Shown: in pieces, positions 1 to 7,913 of the stretch
Numbering within the stretch: position 1 is the first letter of the stretch
Layout: each line of letters opens with the position of its first letter
From: Cohnella rhizoplanae
GTDB lineage: Bacteria > Bacillota > Bacilli > Paenibacillales > Paenibacillaceae
Reading direction: 5' to 3'
NCBI RefSeq assembly: GCF_948329515.1
Contig: NZ_CAOJCN010000004.1
Coordinates: forward strand, 248,001 to 312,000
DNA: 64,000 bases
Translations under genes and position numbers: made by a program
Notes under the pieces: generated by a model
Told to the model about the DNA's origin: nothing
Database searches by the model: none
The model's input: only the letters and a program-made list of their open reading frames with translations

Positions 1-1178
1 ATCGCAATCCAGTACGAACCCGCATCCTTGAGCGTGATCGTCCCGCTGAAGGCGCCGTCCTTGATTGCCATTTCCTGCTTGCCCGCCGTCTCGTAGACCT
101 GATGCGCGAAGCCCGAGCCTTGCGGCGCGTACTTTTGAATAACGACCGTCAACTTATCGAAGCCGCGGTTATGGGGGTCGCTTACCTTGCCGGCTATGGC
201 TATCGGCGTCCCCGCCTTCGTCTCCACAAAGCCCGCGGCTGGCGCCTCGACCTTCAGGTAAGTCCGCGCTTCCTCCGTGAGGTTGACCGGTACCGCGCTC
301 GGATCGCCGACATGACGGACGACCTTGAACTCCGCGCCGCTCGACCCGACAGGCGCCGCCTGCAGGATGTTGATGCCCGGATGCAGCTTCGCGGTGAACC
401 GGATGCGGTTGTACAGGTTGCCGTCCATCTCAATATCCTTCGCGACGATCTGGCTGCCGTCCGTGCCGCCGGCCCAGGAGCCGGCCCCGAGCGAGGCGAG
501 CAGCTGCGGCGCATACAATTCCTTGCGGTACAGCACGGTGAACGTCGTCTCCGATTCGTTCGTCTCCCAGGATGCCCGCAGCACCTGCCCTACTTTCTCG
601 CTCCACTTCCATACCACTTGGCCGTCCGCCGTAGCCGCCGACAGTCCGAGCCACGTCAACGCCTTGACAGGAACATAGGCGACGCCGTTCGCGAGGAAAG
701 GCTTGGGCGCCGTATAGAAGAGTTCCGGCAGCATATTCCCGTCGGCGTCGTACACCCGCTCCGAGCCGATGCGGAAGTTCAGCTCCGTCAGCCCCGGATT
801 AATCTTGGCGTTCGCCGCGACGCGCACCTGCTTCAGCTTCGGGTCCCAGGCGATCGCCGATACCGCGCCGGACTGACTCAGGGTGCGCAGAGCCACGTAG
901 ACTCGCCCTTCCTTCAGGATCGGCTTGGCCGTCGCGATCGTCTTGCCGTCGAGCGTCGCGCCCGAGCCGTCCAGCTTGATCTTCATCTCGTGCCGGATCA
1001 GGTCCAGCCTCGCGACGTCAGGCGCGGGATCCGTGATGAGGACCGGCGTGTCGGGGTCCGCGGCCTGACCGCCAGCGGCCGCTGCGGCCGCCGTTGCGGA
1101 CGGCGAGAGCGCACTAGCGGAGAGCGCCACCAATGCCGCCGCTAACGCGAGCCAGCTTCTCTTTGCGAAAATAGACAT
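1..1178 (-). CDS. Secreted stalk-domain (copper amine oxidase N-terminal-like) protein, 3' end outside window
   Basis: The frame is open from an ATG at 1178 to the window edge, so the C-terminus is missing. The start has a GAGGAGGAGG ribosome site about 9 nt upstream. The N-terminus (MSIFAKRSWLALAAALVAL, then an Ala-rich stretch ending near residue 35) is a signal peptide. Residues of about 70-100 and 150-180 carry two copies of the stalk pattern: LDGKTI, a hydrophobic pair, GRVYVALRTL, and later NGVAYVPVKALTWLGL. This resembles the copper amine oxidase N1 / stalk domains abundant in Paenibacillaceae surface proteins, which usually anchor or present enzymatic domains and do not themselves oxidise amines. 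The visible remainder (about residues 190-390) looks beta-rich with no catalytic motif. I infer an exported envelope protein; the exact role is unknown. Confidence 0.8.
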   Translation of the reverse strand, partial: MSIFAKRSWLALAAALVALSASALSPSATAAAAAAGGQAADPDTPVLITDPAPDVARLDLIRHEMKIKLDGSGATLDGKTIATAKPILKEGRVYVALRTLSQSGAVSAIAWDPKLKQVRVAANAKINPGLTELNFRIGSERVYDADGNMLPELFYTAPKPFLANGVAYVPVKALTWLGLSAATADGQVVWKWSEKVGQVLRASWETNESETTFTVLYRKELYAPQLLASLGAGSWAGGTDGSQIVAKDIEMDGNLYNRIRFTAKLHPGINILQAAPVGSSGAEFKVVRHVGDPSAVPVNLTEEARTYLKVEAPAAGFVETKAGTPIAIAGKVSDPHNRGFDKLTVVIQKYAPQGSGFAHQVYETAGKQEMAIKDGAFSGTITLKDAGSYWIA

Positions 1179-1324
1179 GAATATTCCTCCTCCTCTGGTA
1201 GTCTTCCTCCTGCACGAGCGCATGTTCCAACGACTGCAGCTCGTTCGGCGCGCCGATCAGCAGCACCAACGCAGCATATTCGACCTGCTATCAACTATTA
1301 GGACGCGGCGCTTCGGCCAAAGTT

Positions 1325-1371
1325 GCAGATGCCGTCCCTGTAATGGAAGGACGCGGCGGCAGCGCATCTGC
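1325..1371 (-). promoter_or_regulatory. Strong inverted repeat in the leader of the stalk-domain gene
   Basis: GCAGATGC at 1325-1332 and GCATCTGC at 1364-1371 are perfect complements. Nested GTCC/GGAC extends the helix inward. No T-tract follows on either strand, so it is not an obvious terminator. It lies about 150 nt upstream of the start at 1178, downstream of the ywbE terminator, and so could be part of a 5' leader. No known riboswitch core (for example GEMM) was recognised. Confidence 0.4.
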
Positions 1372-1383
1372 ACCTTCCTCCCT

Positions 1384-1431
1384 CAAAAAACAGGACCGCC
1401 AGCTCCAACTTCAGTGGGCTGTACGGTCCTG
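1384..1431 (-). terminator. Rho-independent terminator downstream of ywbE
   Basis: Read leftward, CAGGACCG pairs with CGGTCCTG across a 25-nt loop region and is followed by TTTTTT. It lies about 80 nt after the ywbE stop and insulates the stalk-domain gene from ywbE transcription. Confidence 0.75.
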
Positions 1432-1511
1432 CTCTCTGCGACGGCAGGCCACCCGCTAGGGCGGCCTGCTGTTCATTGTTTTAACGGTATTCCGCGTCGC
1501 GCTCGACGATC

Positions 1512-1721
1512 TTACTCTCCATCGCCGATGACCGCTTGCACCCGTCCGACTTGGCCGTCCTGCAGCCGTACCTTGATGCCGTGCGGATGCGTAGCCGAGT
1601 TCGTCAGCAGGTCCTTCACGACGCCTCGGGTCAGCTTGCCAGTGCGCTGGTCCTGTTTGAGCACGATATCTACGGTCAATCCTGGTTTTATGTCGCTTCG
1701 GTTCCTTCCGTTGCCGGCCAT
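1512..1721 (-). CDS. ywbE: YwbE family protein (DUF2196)
   Basis: A 69-residue protein containing IKPGLTVDIVLKQDQRTGKL, RGVVKDLLTNS, THPHGIKVRL and GQVGRVQ. These are the signature blocks of the small YwbE/DUF2196 family, and the full length matches the family. The biochemical function is not established; the fold is expected to be a small basic beta-barrel-like protein. The ATG at 1721 follows an AAGGAA element. The gene stands alone, with its own extended -10 candidate (TGGTATGAT on the minus strand, hexamer at 1790-1795) and a terminator at 1384-1431. Its untranslated leader is made of octanucleotide repeats (see the repeat feature), which is odd for this family. Confidence 0.9.
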   Translation of the reverse strand: MAGNGRNRSDIKPGLTVDIVLKQDQRTGKLTRGVVKDLLTNSATHPHGIKVRLQDGQVGRVQAVIGDGE

Positions 1722-1730
1722 TCGTTTTCA

Positions 1731-1786
1731 TTCCTTCCTGCCTGGCTTGCTTCCTTGCTTCCTTGCTGCCTCGCTGCCTCGCTGCC
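1731..1786 (-). repeat. Octanucleotide tandem repeat in the ywbE 5' leader
   Basis: On the minus strand seven consecutive 8-nt units run into the ywbE start: GGCAGCGA twice, GGCAGCAA, GGAAGCAA twice, then two degenerate units. They lie between the -10-like element and the ATG, and the last unit supplies the purine-rich ribosome site. Confidence 0.65.
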
Positions 1787-1894
1787 TTCATCATACCAAT
1801 ACTTCCAGGCGGTTGCACCTTCTCCGACGTGTTCAGACGCTAGCGTGGAGGCTCGATGAGATGATACAATATGTATCTAAAGGAGGCGATCGGG

Positions 1895-2221
1895 ATGATG
1901 CTTGCGGCCGGCAACCGCGTTTGGAACCGGTATTTGCTCTTGGTTCTGTCCGTGTTCGATGCGCTGGCGACGGATACGGGCATCCGTCTGCAACTGATCG
2001 GGGAGGCGAATCCGATCGCTAGGGCGTTGTATGAGACCAACGTCGTCCTATTCTACGCGTACAAGACGCTCCTCCCGCTGCTTCTTCTCTTTCTGCTCCG
2101 TCATGCGCCCGAGCGCCGGATCGTTCACCTGGGGACCTCGCTCGCTACCGCGTTATACGGTGCCGTCGCTCTATACCACGCAGCGTGGATCCTGTATGCC
2201 GCCTCGGTCTCATGGCCGTGA
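1895..2221 (+). CDS. DUF5658-like small membrane protein
   Basis: About 108 residues. ATG 1895 (a second at 1898) is preceded by AAAGGAGGCG at the right distance; the in-frame ATG at 1871 overlaps that ribosome site and is rejected. Three hydrophobic segments are visible at roughly residues 10-30, 45-70 and 75-100. The motif D(A)LATD..GIRLQ..GEANPIARAL followed by YK in the second helix matches the DUF5658 pattern (polar D..T and E.NP in membrane segments). No function is known for the family. It stands alone between ywbE (divergent) and the HxlR regulator. Confidence 0.7.
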   Translation: MMLAAGNRVWNRYLLLVLSVFDALATDTGIRLQLIGEANPIARALYETNVVLFYAYKTLLPLLLLFLLRHAPERRIVHLGTSLATALYGAVALYHAAWILYAASVSWP

Positions 2222-2291
2222 TCCGCGCACGCTCGCCTCTCTCGCCGCCGCGCCTCTCCGCAGGCTTCCCCCTGCTCCCGCCGGAACGCTC

Positions 2292-2320
2292 TTGCGGCCC
2301 TGACCTCCAAGCGATACATT
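2292..2320 (+). promoter_or_regulatory. Candidate sigma-A promoter for the HxlR regulator
   Basis: TTGCGG at 2292-2297, a 17-nt spacer, then TACATT at 2315-2320, 24 nt before the start at 2345. Both boxes are imperfect but the spacing is ideal. Confidence 0.45.
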
Positions 2321-2344
2321 GTAGAGACGGGAGGCGATATCGCG

Positions 2345-2719
2345 ATGCAGGAGCCATCACTTAAGATATACAATACTGCGGTCGAAGCGACGCTCGAAGT
2401 CATCGGCGGCAAGTGGAAGCCGGTCATTTTGTTCTACCTGACCTTCGGCAAGCGGCGCAACGGCGAGTTCATGCGCCTCATCCCGTCCATTACGCAAAAG
2501 GTGCTGACGCAGCAGCTATCGGAGCTGGCGGCGGACGGCATCGTCTCTCGGATCGCTTACAACCAAGTCCCGCCGAAGGTCGAGTATGAGCTGACCCCTT
2601 ACGGCCGGAGCTTGACGGATATCCTCCATCTCATGTGCAAATGGGGCGACATGCATATCGAACGAACGTACGGCGACCGGGGGCGCGTCCTGTTCGAACC
2701 GCCGCAGGCCATCGATTGA
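2345..2719 (+). CDS. HxlR-family winged-helix transcriptional regulator
   Basis: A 124-residue protein with the complete HxlR domain: VIGGKWKPVILFYL near residues 18-31, the recognition region SITQKVLTQQLSELAADGIV at about 48-67, and the wing VEYELTPYGRSL at about 79-90. HxlR proteins bind DNA as dimers and often respond to aldehydes, quinones or redox stress, frequently through a conserved Cys. Here there is no Cys near the N-terminus; the only one seen is in LMCKWGD near residue 98. The ribosome site is GGGAGG. It converges on the SDR oxidoreductase, a neighbour arrangement typical of HxlR regulators and the enzyme they control, so regulation of that gene is a reasonable inference. Confidence 0.92.
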   Translation: MQEPSLKIYNTAVEATLEVIGGKWKPVILFYLTFGKRRNGEFMRLIPSITQKVLTQQLSELAADGIVSRIAYNQVPPKVEYELTPYGRSLTDILHLMCKWGDMHIERTYGDRGRVLFEPPQAID

Positions 2720-2725
2720 ACGAAA

Positions 2726-2760
2726 AAGCCGGCCCCGCCATGGTTGACGAGTGCCGGCTT
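2726..2760. terminator. Bidirectional terminator between hxlR-like and SDR genes
   Basis: AAGCCGGC at 2726-2733 pairs with GCCGGCTT at 2753-2760. An A-run precedes it and TTCTTCG follows, so it can serve both convergent genes. Confidence 0.7.
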
Positions 2761-2777
2761 CTTCGCGCGTTCGGGCT

Positions 2778-3863
2778 TTAAGGGATGACCTTCCGACGTC
2801 GCAGGTCCTCGAATATTCCCATAAACATCTCTTCCGTATCGATAAACGCATGGAAGCCGAAACGGCGCGCCTTGGTGCCGTCCGCAAAAAAGTCGTAGTC
2901 CCACGAGAAGACGAAGTCCCCAAACTTCCAGGAAGAGACATCCCGGTAGCTGTTCGGCGCAAGGCCGTATTTCTCGACCATCGCGTTCCACAGCGGCTCT
3001 TTGTCCGCCATCACGGTATCAAGAGACATCTGCAGCGGTGGCGCGGTCTCAAGCCCGAAGCTCGCCGCGATCTTCGGCCACAGCTCGTTCCAGCGGAAGA
3101 GATCGCCGTTCGCGATGTTAAATGCCTGATTGGCGCAGCGCGGATCGGTCGCCGCCCATACCGTCGCGCGGGCCAGCAGCCCGGCGTCGGTCATCTCCAG
3201 CAGGCTGTCGTATGCGCCAGGCTTGCCGGGGAAGCGAAGCGGCAGGCCGAGTTCCTTGGACATGGCGGCATAGATCGCGATCACCATCGCCAGATTCATC
3301 GGGTTGCCCGTAGCGTACCCGGCCACGACGGAGGGTCGCAGCGCAGACCATGTCCATGTACTTCCGGGCTGCCTGCGCTCAAGAAACCGCTGCTGGTCGA
3401 TATTGAACTCCGGCGGCATGTGCCCCGCGTCCGTCTCGCGCGCGGGCGTCTTGAACGGACCGAGATGCGCGCCGTACACCTTGTAGCCCTGCATCAGGCT
3501 GATGTGCCGGAGGCCTGGCGCGATCGGTTCGACGGCATTAACCGTATTCTCGAGCATGGCCAGATTCGGTCCGACGAGCTCGGCCCACGTCGGCCGGTCC
3601 TGGTAGGCTGCATAGAAAATATGCGTAATTCCGGTCAGACTCCCGAGCTTGTCGCGGGCATCCGCCTCATCCAGCAGATCCGCCGCCACGTACCGGATAC
3701 GTCCGGCATCCTCGCCCCCGCGCCTGGACACGCCTACAATATCCCAATCCGGCAGCGTCGCCAGATAATCGATCAGGTTCCTTCCGATTACGCCGTTGGC
3801 GCCGACCACCAGAGCCGTCTTGACGGGTAGCGCTTCGTGTTCGATCAATTTCGTCGCGTTCAT
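2778..3863 (-). CDS. NAD(P)-dependent SDR, PRISE/progesterone 5-beta-reductase-like
   Basis: A 361-residue protein starting at ATG 3863, chosen because GAGGAGG lies 8-10 nt upstream; the frame extends 27 codons further without a ribosome site. The N-terminus TALVVGANGVIGRNLIDYLA (from about residue 17) is a Rossmann dinucleotide site with GxxGxxG. Later blocks are IRYVAADLLD, ITHIFYAAY, LMQGYKVYGAHLGPF and ALRPSVVAGYATGNPMN. The YKVYG element and overall length fit the PRISE group (progesterone 5-beta-reductase / iridoid-synthase-like), which reduces enones with NADPH and replaces the YxxxK of classic SDRs. The substrate is unknown. It converges on an HxlR regulator, suggesting induction by a reactive carbonyl; this is inference. 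Confidence 0.8.
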   Translation of the reverse strand: MNATKLIEHEALPVKTALVVGANGVIGRNLIDYLATLPDWDIVGVSRRGGEDAGRIRYVAADLLDEADARDKLGSLTGITHIFYAAYQDRPTWAELVGPNLAMLENTVNAVEPIAPGLRHISLMQGYKVYGAHLGPFKTPARETDAGHMPPEFNIDQQRFLERRQPGSTWTWSALRPSVVAGYATGNPMNLAMVIAIYAAMSKELGLPLRFPGKPGAYDSLLEMTDAGLLARATVWAATDPRCANQAFNIANGDLFRWNELWPKIAASFGLETAPPLQMSLDTVMADKEPLWNAMVEKYGLAPNSYRDVSSWKFGDFVFSWDYDFFADGTKARRFGFHAFIDTEEMFMGIFEDLRRRKVIP

Positions 3864-3987
3864 GTTCTTCGTCCTCCTCGTCGTGCGGTTAATGCCATTG
3901 TGCAGGAAAAGAGGAGGACGGAACAGTACGCACTTTGAGGTCATATAGTTACTTCAAGGTGATGATGGCGTTCCTATGCGTGATTCC

Positions 3988-4290
3988 TTACTCGGCGGCG
4001 CCGACGTCGTGCTGTCCGAGGATGAGCTTCACGGGCTCCAGATAGGCGCGCACCGTGCGCGTCTCGCTGGTCGTATCGATCTCGATATCGACGACTTTGC
4101 TGCTGACCTTCCTTGCCTCGCGGCGGTCGTACACCACCTCGAACTCCCGCAGGCCGAGCGGGTACGTGACGACCGACCAGCCGATCGCCAGAGAACCCGC
4201 CAGGTCCGCTGCATGAGAGAAGTCCACGCGCGCGATGATTTCCTCGTCCATATCCACGATTGTCACTTGCTGCAGAATCTCAGTCTTCAT
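3988..4290 (-). CDS. Hypothetical protein, 100 aa
   Basis: I do not recognise a family. The protein is soluble, acidic overall and probably all-beta, with alternating segments such as VTIVDMDEEIIARVDF, VSSKVVDIEI and TRTVRAYLEPVKLILG. There is no signal peptide, Cys or membrane segment. ATG 4290 is preceded by AAGGGGCAG. The coding frame has normal GC3 and codon use, so it is probably real. It sits alone between the SDR gene and the helicase. Confidence 0.6.
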   Translation of the reverse strand: MKTEILQQVTIVDMDEEIIARVDFSHAADLAGSLAIGWSVVTYPLGLREFEVVYDRREARKVSSKVVDIEIDTTSETRTVRAYLEPVKLILGQHDVGAAE

Positions 4291-4411
4291 ATCATAGCTG
4301 CCCCTTTTGCGTTTATTTGGAAAAAGTATATCATATCTACCTGCGCTGAAAAGAGATAATTGGCGATTCCTTGCGTTTTATGTCGAAAATCGACAACGGC
4401 GAGCGCACGCG

Positions 4412-4442
4412 AAAAAGACCGCCTCGGAGAGAAGCGGTCTTC
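4412..4442 (-). terminator. Terminator of the DEAD-box helicase gene
   Basis: Read leftward, AAGACCGC and GCGGTCTT form the stem, immediately followed by TTTTCG, 13 nt after the helicase stop. Confidence 0.8.
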
Positions 4443-4454
4443 TGATGCGATTAT

Positions 4455-6461
4455 TTACTTCTTGCGGCCGCCGCGCGACGGGCCGGAAGGACCCTTGGCG
4501 CGCCCGGCGCCGCCGCCCGGCCCGCCAAAGCCGCCGCGTCCGCCGGAAGACGGCTTGCCGCCGCCGCTCCGCGAACCGCCGGCTTGCGGCCTGCCGCCGC
4601 TGCGGCCTCCCGATGCGCGCTCGCTGCTGCGCGCGTAACCGCCGCCGCCCGTGCCCGCACTCGCGCCGCCAAAGCTGCGCTCGCCGCGCCCTGCAGGCGC
4701 GCGGTCGCCGCCGCGCTTCGGCCGTTCGGCCGGCGCGCCTGGCCTGGCGCCGCGCTCGGCCCGGCCGCCCAGCGCGGATGCGCCGGCGTAGCGGCTCTCG
4801 CCCGAGGCGCTGCCGCCGCTGCGCGGCCCGCGGCCCGGCGTCGCCTGCGGCCTGCCGGCGCCGGCTTCGCGGCGGCCGTTGCCCGGGCCGCCCGCACCTG
4901 GCCTGCGGCGTTGCGCCTGCGGCTCCGCCGCGCGCTCTTCGGGAGCCGGGACGAAGTACTCGCCCTGCTCCCACCACTTGGCGGCGCGCTCCTCGCCTGC
5001 GCCGCCGCTGCCGCCTTCGCCGCGTCCTCCGCGCGCCGGCAAGTCCTTGCCGCGACCCGCGCCCGCACTCGCCGCGCTGCCGCGCAAGCCCCGCTCGGCC
5101 CCCCGCGCTGCGCCGCCGGCGCTATCGCCCCGCGCGCCGCGCACGACGCCGCCGCGTACCGCGCCGCGGCCTTCGCCCCGCGCGCCGCGCTCGTCGCTGC
5201 GGCCCTCGCCGCGCCTGACGCCCGCGGCTCCGCGCGTCGCGCCGCCGCGCGCGCCGGCGCCAGCCGTGCCCGCGCGCTTGCCGAACGCGCCCGGCGTCCG
5301 CGTCCGTACCGGCGCCTGACCGCCTTCGGCCGCTACGCTGCCGCCGGATTCGCCGATCTTGCGCCGCTCGATGAACATGCCGATCCCGTCCTCGATCACG
5401 CCGAGATCGCCACGATCCTTAGGCGCGACGAAGGTAATCGCCATGCCCGTCTCGCCCGCACGGCCTGTCCGGCCGATGCGGTGGATATAGCCCTCCGCAT
5501 CCTGCGGCACGTCGTAGTTGTACACGTGCGTCACGCCCTCGACGTCTAGCCCGCGCGCCGCGATGTCCGTCGCCACGAGCAGCTGCAGCTTCGCCTCTCG
5601 GAACTTGCGCATGACCTGCTCCCGCTTCGACTGCGACAGGTCGCCGTGCAGCTCGTCGCAGCTGTAGCCCATCGCCTGCAGCGCCTCGTTCAGCGTGCTC
5701 GCGCGGCGCTTGGTGCGGCAGAAGATCATGCCGAGATACGGCTGCGTCTCCTCGATCATCGCCACCAGCGCGTCTTGCTTCGCCCGATCCGTCGTCTCGA
5801 TGACGAGCTGCGCCGTGTCCTTGACCGTCACTTGCTTGGCCTTGACCGTCACTTCCTGCGGATCGCGCAGATAGCGGCCGGCCAGATTGCGGATCTTGTC
5901 GGGCATCGTCGCCGAGAACAGCATGGTCTGCCTGTCCTTGGGCGTCTTGGACATGATCTCCTCGACCTCGCCGAGGAAGCCCATGTGCAGCATCTGGTCG
6001 GCTTCGTCGAGCACCATCATGCGCACGTTGGACAGCCTGACCGTCTCGCGCCGCATATGATCGAGCAGCCGTCCCGGCGTCGCTACGATCATGTGCATAT
6101 GCCCTTCCAGCTTGTGCAGCTGCGCCTCGACGTCCTGCCCGCCGTAGACCGCCAGCACGCGCACGCCTTCATAGACCGGCAGCAGCTTCTTGATCTCCGC
6201 CGTGATCTGGATCGCGAGCTCGCGCGTCGGCGTCACGATCAGCCCCTGCAGGTACGGCACCTCCGGCTTGATCCGCTCCAGCATCGGCAGCACGAACGCC
6301 AGCGTTTTCCCCGTGCCCGTCTGCGCCTGGCTGATGACGTCCTTGCCCGTCAGCGCGATGGGAATCGTCTGCGCCTGCACCGGCGTAGGCTGCTTGATCC
6401 CCAAGCTATGCAATAATTCGGATGCGCGCACCGACACACCCAATGGTCCAAACTCTGTCAC
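4455..6461 (-). CDS. DEAD-box ATP-dependent RNA helicase with long RG-rich tail
   Basis: About 668 residues. The core (about 1-360) has every helicase motif: Q motif (GIKQPTPVQ), I (AQTGTGKT), Ia (PTRELA), Ib (TPGR), II (DEAD), III (SAT), IV-V (ATDIAARGLD) and VI (HRIGRTGRAG). It unwinds short RNA duplexes using ATP, as in CshA/RhlE-type helicases that act in ribosome assembly and RNA turnover, often under cold stress. The remaining ~300 residues are low-complexity Gly, Arg, Ala and Ser with RGG/RGE-like repeats, far longer than in CshA. The start is ambiguous: GTG 6461 has GGGGTG six nt upstream and gives MTEFGPLGV; GTG 6470 lacks a ribosome site. No partner gene is linked. Confidence 0.9.
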   Translation of the reverse strand: MTEFGPLGVSVRASELLHSLGIKQPTPVQAQTIPIALTGKDVISQAQTGTGKTLAFVLPMLERIKPEVPYLQGLIVTPTRELAIQITAEIKKLLPVYEGVRVLAVYGGQDVEAQLHKLEGHMHMIVATPGRLLDHMRRETVRLSNVRMMVLDEADQMLHMGFLGEVEEIMSKTPKDRQTMLFSATMPDKIRNLAGRYLRDPQEVTVKAKQVTVKDTAQLVIETTDRAKQDALVAMIEETQPYLGMIFCRTKRRASTLNEALQAMGYSCDELHGDLSQSKREQVMRKFREAKLQLLVATDIAARGLDVEGVTHVYNYDVPQDAEGYIHRIGRTGRAGETGMAITFVAPKDRGDLGVIEDGIGMFIERRKIGESGGSVAAEGGQAPVRTRTPGAFGKRAGTAGAGARGGATRGAAGVRRGEGRSDERGARGEGRGAVRGGVVRGARGDSAGGAARGAERGLRGSAASAGAGRGKDLPARGGRGEGGSGGAGEERAAKWWEQGEYFVPAPEERAAEPQAQRRRPGAGGPGNGRREAGAGRPQATPGRGPRSGGSASGESRYAGASALGGRAERGARPGAPAERPKRGGDRAPAGRGERSFGGASAGTGGGGYARSSERASGGRSGGRPQAGGSRSGGGKPSSGGRGGFGGPGGGAGRAKGPSGPSRGGRKK

Positions 6462-6645
6462 AAATAGCACCCCGTTTATTCTCGCGGACCTCGCCGCGCA
6501 TTCGTACTCCTATCCTACCACATTACGTGTCGATTTCCGCATTTCGGCACCGCCTTAATTTTAGTGGCGACTCGTCCTTATTTTACCCATTTGTGCGGTA
6601 TCCCTTTCGATCAGGATGCGCTTGGCGCGATCAACTTCCAACCGT

Positions 6646-6758
6646 CCCGCCGGCGCCCATCGCCTTCACTACAAGAGGCGATCCGCCTCCAGCCACCCCG
6701 CCAGCGCCCATCGCCTTCACTACAAGAGGCGATCCGCCTCCAGCCATCCCGCGAGCGT
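6646..6758. repeat. 51-bp tandem repeat, 2.2 copies, between helicase and uppP
   Basis: Units begin at 6646, 6697 and (partial) 6748. The first two differ at only a few positions. Each contains GCGATCCGCCTCC and a CATCGCC / GGCGAT inverted pair. The stretch 6471-6892 has no credible gene; the only other structure in it is the terminator at 6818-6864. Confidence 0.75.
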
Positions 6759-6817
6759 CCCTGCCCCTGTCCCTGGTCTTTTCCCCGCGCCCGCCGTCCC
6801 GCCGACTCCCCGCACGC

Positions 6818-6864
6818 AAAAAGAACGGCCGATCCGGGCCCAACGCCCGGACAGCCGTTCTTTT
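6818..6864 (-). terminator. uppP terminator with nested hairpin
   Basis: AAAAGAACGGC pairs with GCCGTTCTTTT, and CCGGG/CCCGG forms an inner stem. T-tracts exist on both strands. It lies about 30 nt after the uppP stop; it could also act on rightward transcription. Confidence 0.8.
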
Positions 6865-6892
6865 CCAATCCATAAACCTTGATCCACCCCGA

Positions 6893-7768
6893 TTACAGCC
6901 AGATCACGAGCGCCAGCACGACGGCCAGCACGATCCGGTAGATGGCGAACGGCACCAGCTTGATCCGGTTGATCAGGTTGAGGAAGAAGCGGATGGCGAC
7001 CAGCGCGACCAGGAACGCGGCGACGAAGCCCGCGATATAGAAGCCCAGCATGTCGGCCGTGATGTACTGGTAGTTTTTCAGCAGCGTTATGAGGCTCGCG
7101 CCGGCCATAATCGGCACGGCCATGATGAACGTGAAGTCGGCTGCCGCGCGGTGGCTGAGCCCGAGCAGCACGCCGCCCGAGATCGTGGAGCCGGACCGCG
7201 AGAAGCCTGGCCACAGCGAGAAGCACTGGATCAGTCCGATCAGGAGCGCCTGCTGATAGGTGATCTGGTCCACCGTGTTTGTCTTCGGACGCTTCGGCGC
7301 CAGCCGGTCCGCGCCGATCATGAGGATCGCGCCGAGCACGAGGCCCACGAGCACCGTCTCTGTGGAGAAGAGATGCTCCTCGATCGTGTCGTCGAACAGG
7401 AAGCCCAGGATGCCCGCCGGGATGAGCCCGACGATGACCTGCATGAGCTTCAGCCGTCCGGTGCCGGAACCGCTCCACTCGCCCGTGCCTTCGTGCTCCG
7501 CTTCGATGCGAGCGTCCTTGCCCTTCAATTTCCGCAGACCGAGCAGGTCCATGAACCGCCGCCAGAACAGCACGACGACCGCCAGGATCGAGCCAAGCTG
7601 GATGACGACCTTGAACGCGACCGCCGCGTCCGAGCCGAGGAAGTCCTCGGTCTTGAGCCACAGGTCGTCGACGATGATCATATGACCGGTAGAAGAGACG
7701 GGCGCGAACTCCGTGATGCCTTCGACGATGCCGATGATGATGCCTTTTAGAATTTCCAGGAATGACAT
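6893..7768 (-). CDS. uppP: Undecaprenyl-diphosphatase (BacA/UppP)
   Basis: A 291-residue polytopic membrane protein. It dephosphorylates undecaprenyl diphosphate at the outer face of the membrane, recycling the lipid carrier for peptidoglycan and teichoic acid synthesis; overproduction confers bacitracin resistance. Both signature blocks are present: EGITEFAPVSSTGHMI near residues 17-32 (catalytic Glu and Ser) and PGFSRSGSTISGG near residues 188-200. About eight hydrophobic helices follow the family topology. A charged cytoplasmic loop at about 77-106 (KGKDARIEAEHEG) is longer than in compact homologues. It has its own terminator and no operon partner. Confidence 0.95.
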   Translation of the reverse strand: MSFLEILKGIIIGIVEGITEFAPVSSTGHMIIVDDLWLKTEDFLGSDAAVAFKVVIQLGSILAVVVLFWRRFMDLLGLRKLKGKDARIEAEHEGTGEWSGSGTGRLKLMQVIVGLIPAGILGFLFDDTIEEHLFSTETVLVGLVLGAILMIGADRLAPKRPKTNTVDQITYQQALLIGLIQCFSLWPGFSRSGSTISGGVLLGLSHRAAADFTFIMAVPIMAGASLITLLKNYQYITADMLGFYIAGFVAAFLVALVAIRFFLNLINRIKLVPFAIYRIVLAVVLALVIWL

Positions 7769-7913
7769 ATGTACGCTCTACTCCCTCTCCCGATTTCCGA
7801 TTTCCTATGGTCTAGTTTATAAGGAACGAAGGGTCCTTGTCTAATGGACTGGGGCCCAGTCTTCCGATCCTATATACCCGTCGGGGGAGGGATTCGAGCG
7901 GACGAGCGTTCGA

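Noticed and set aside
1179..1511. GEMM/c-di-GMP or other riboswitch before the stalk-domain gene
   Set aside because: The hairpin lacks the conserved GEMM core and any riboswitch signature I can recognise.
4584..5549. Arg/Ala-rich rightward frame antisense to the helicase tail
   Set aside because: Low-complexity translation of the opposite strand of the RG-tail; not a real protein.
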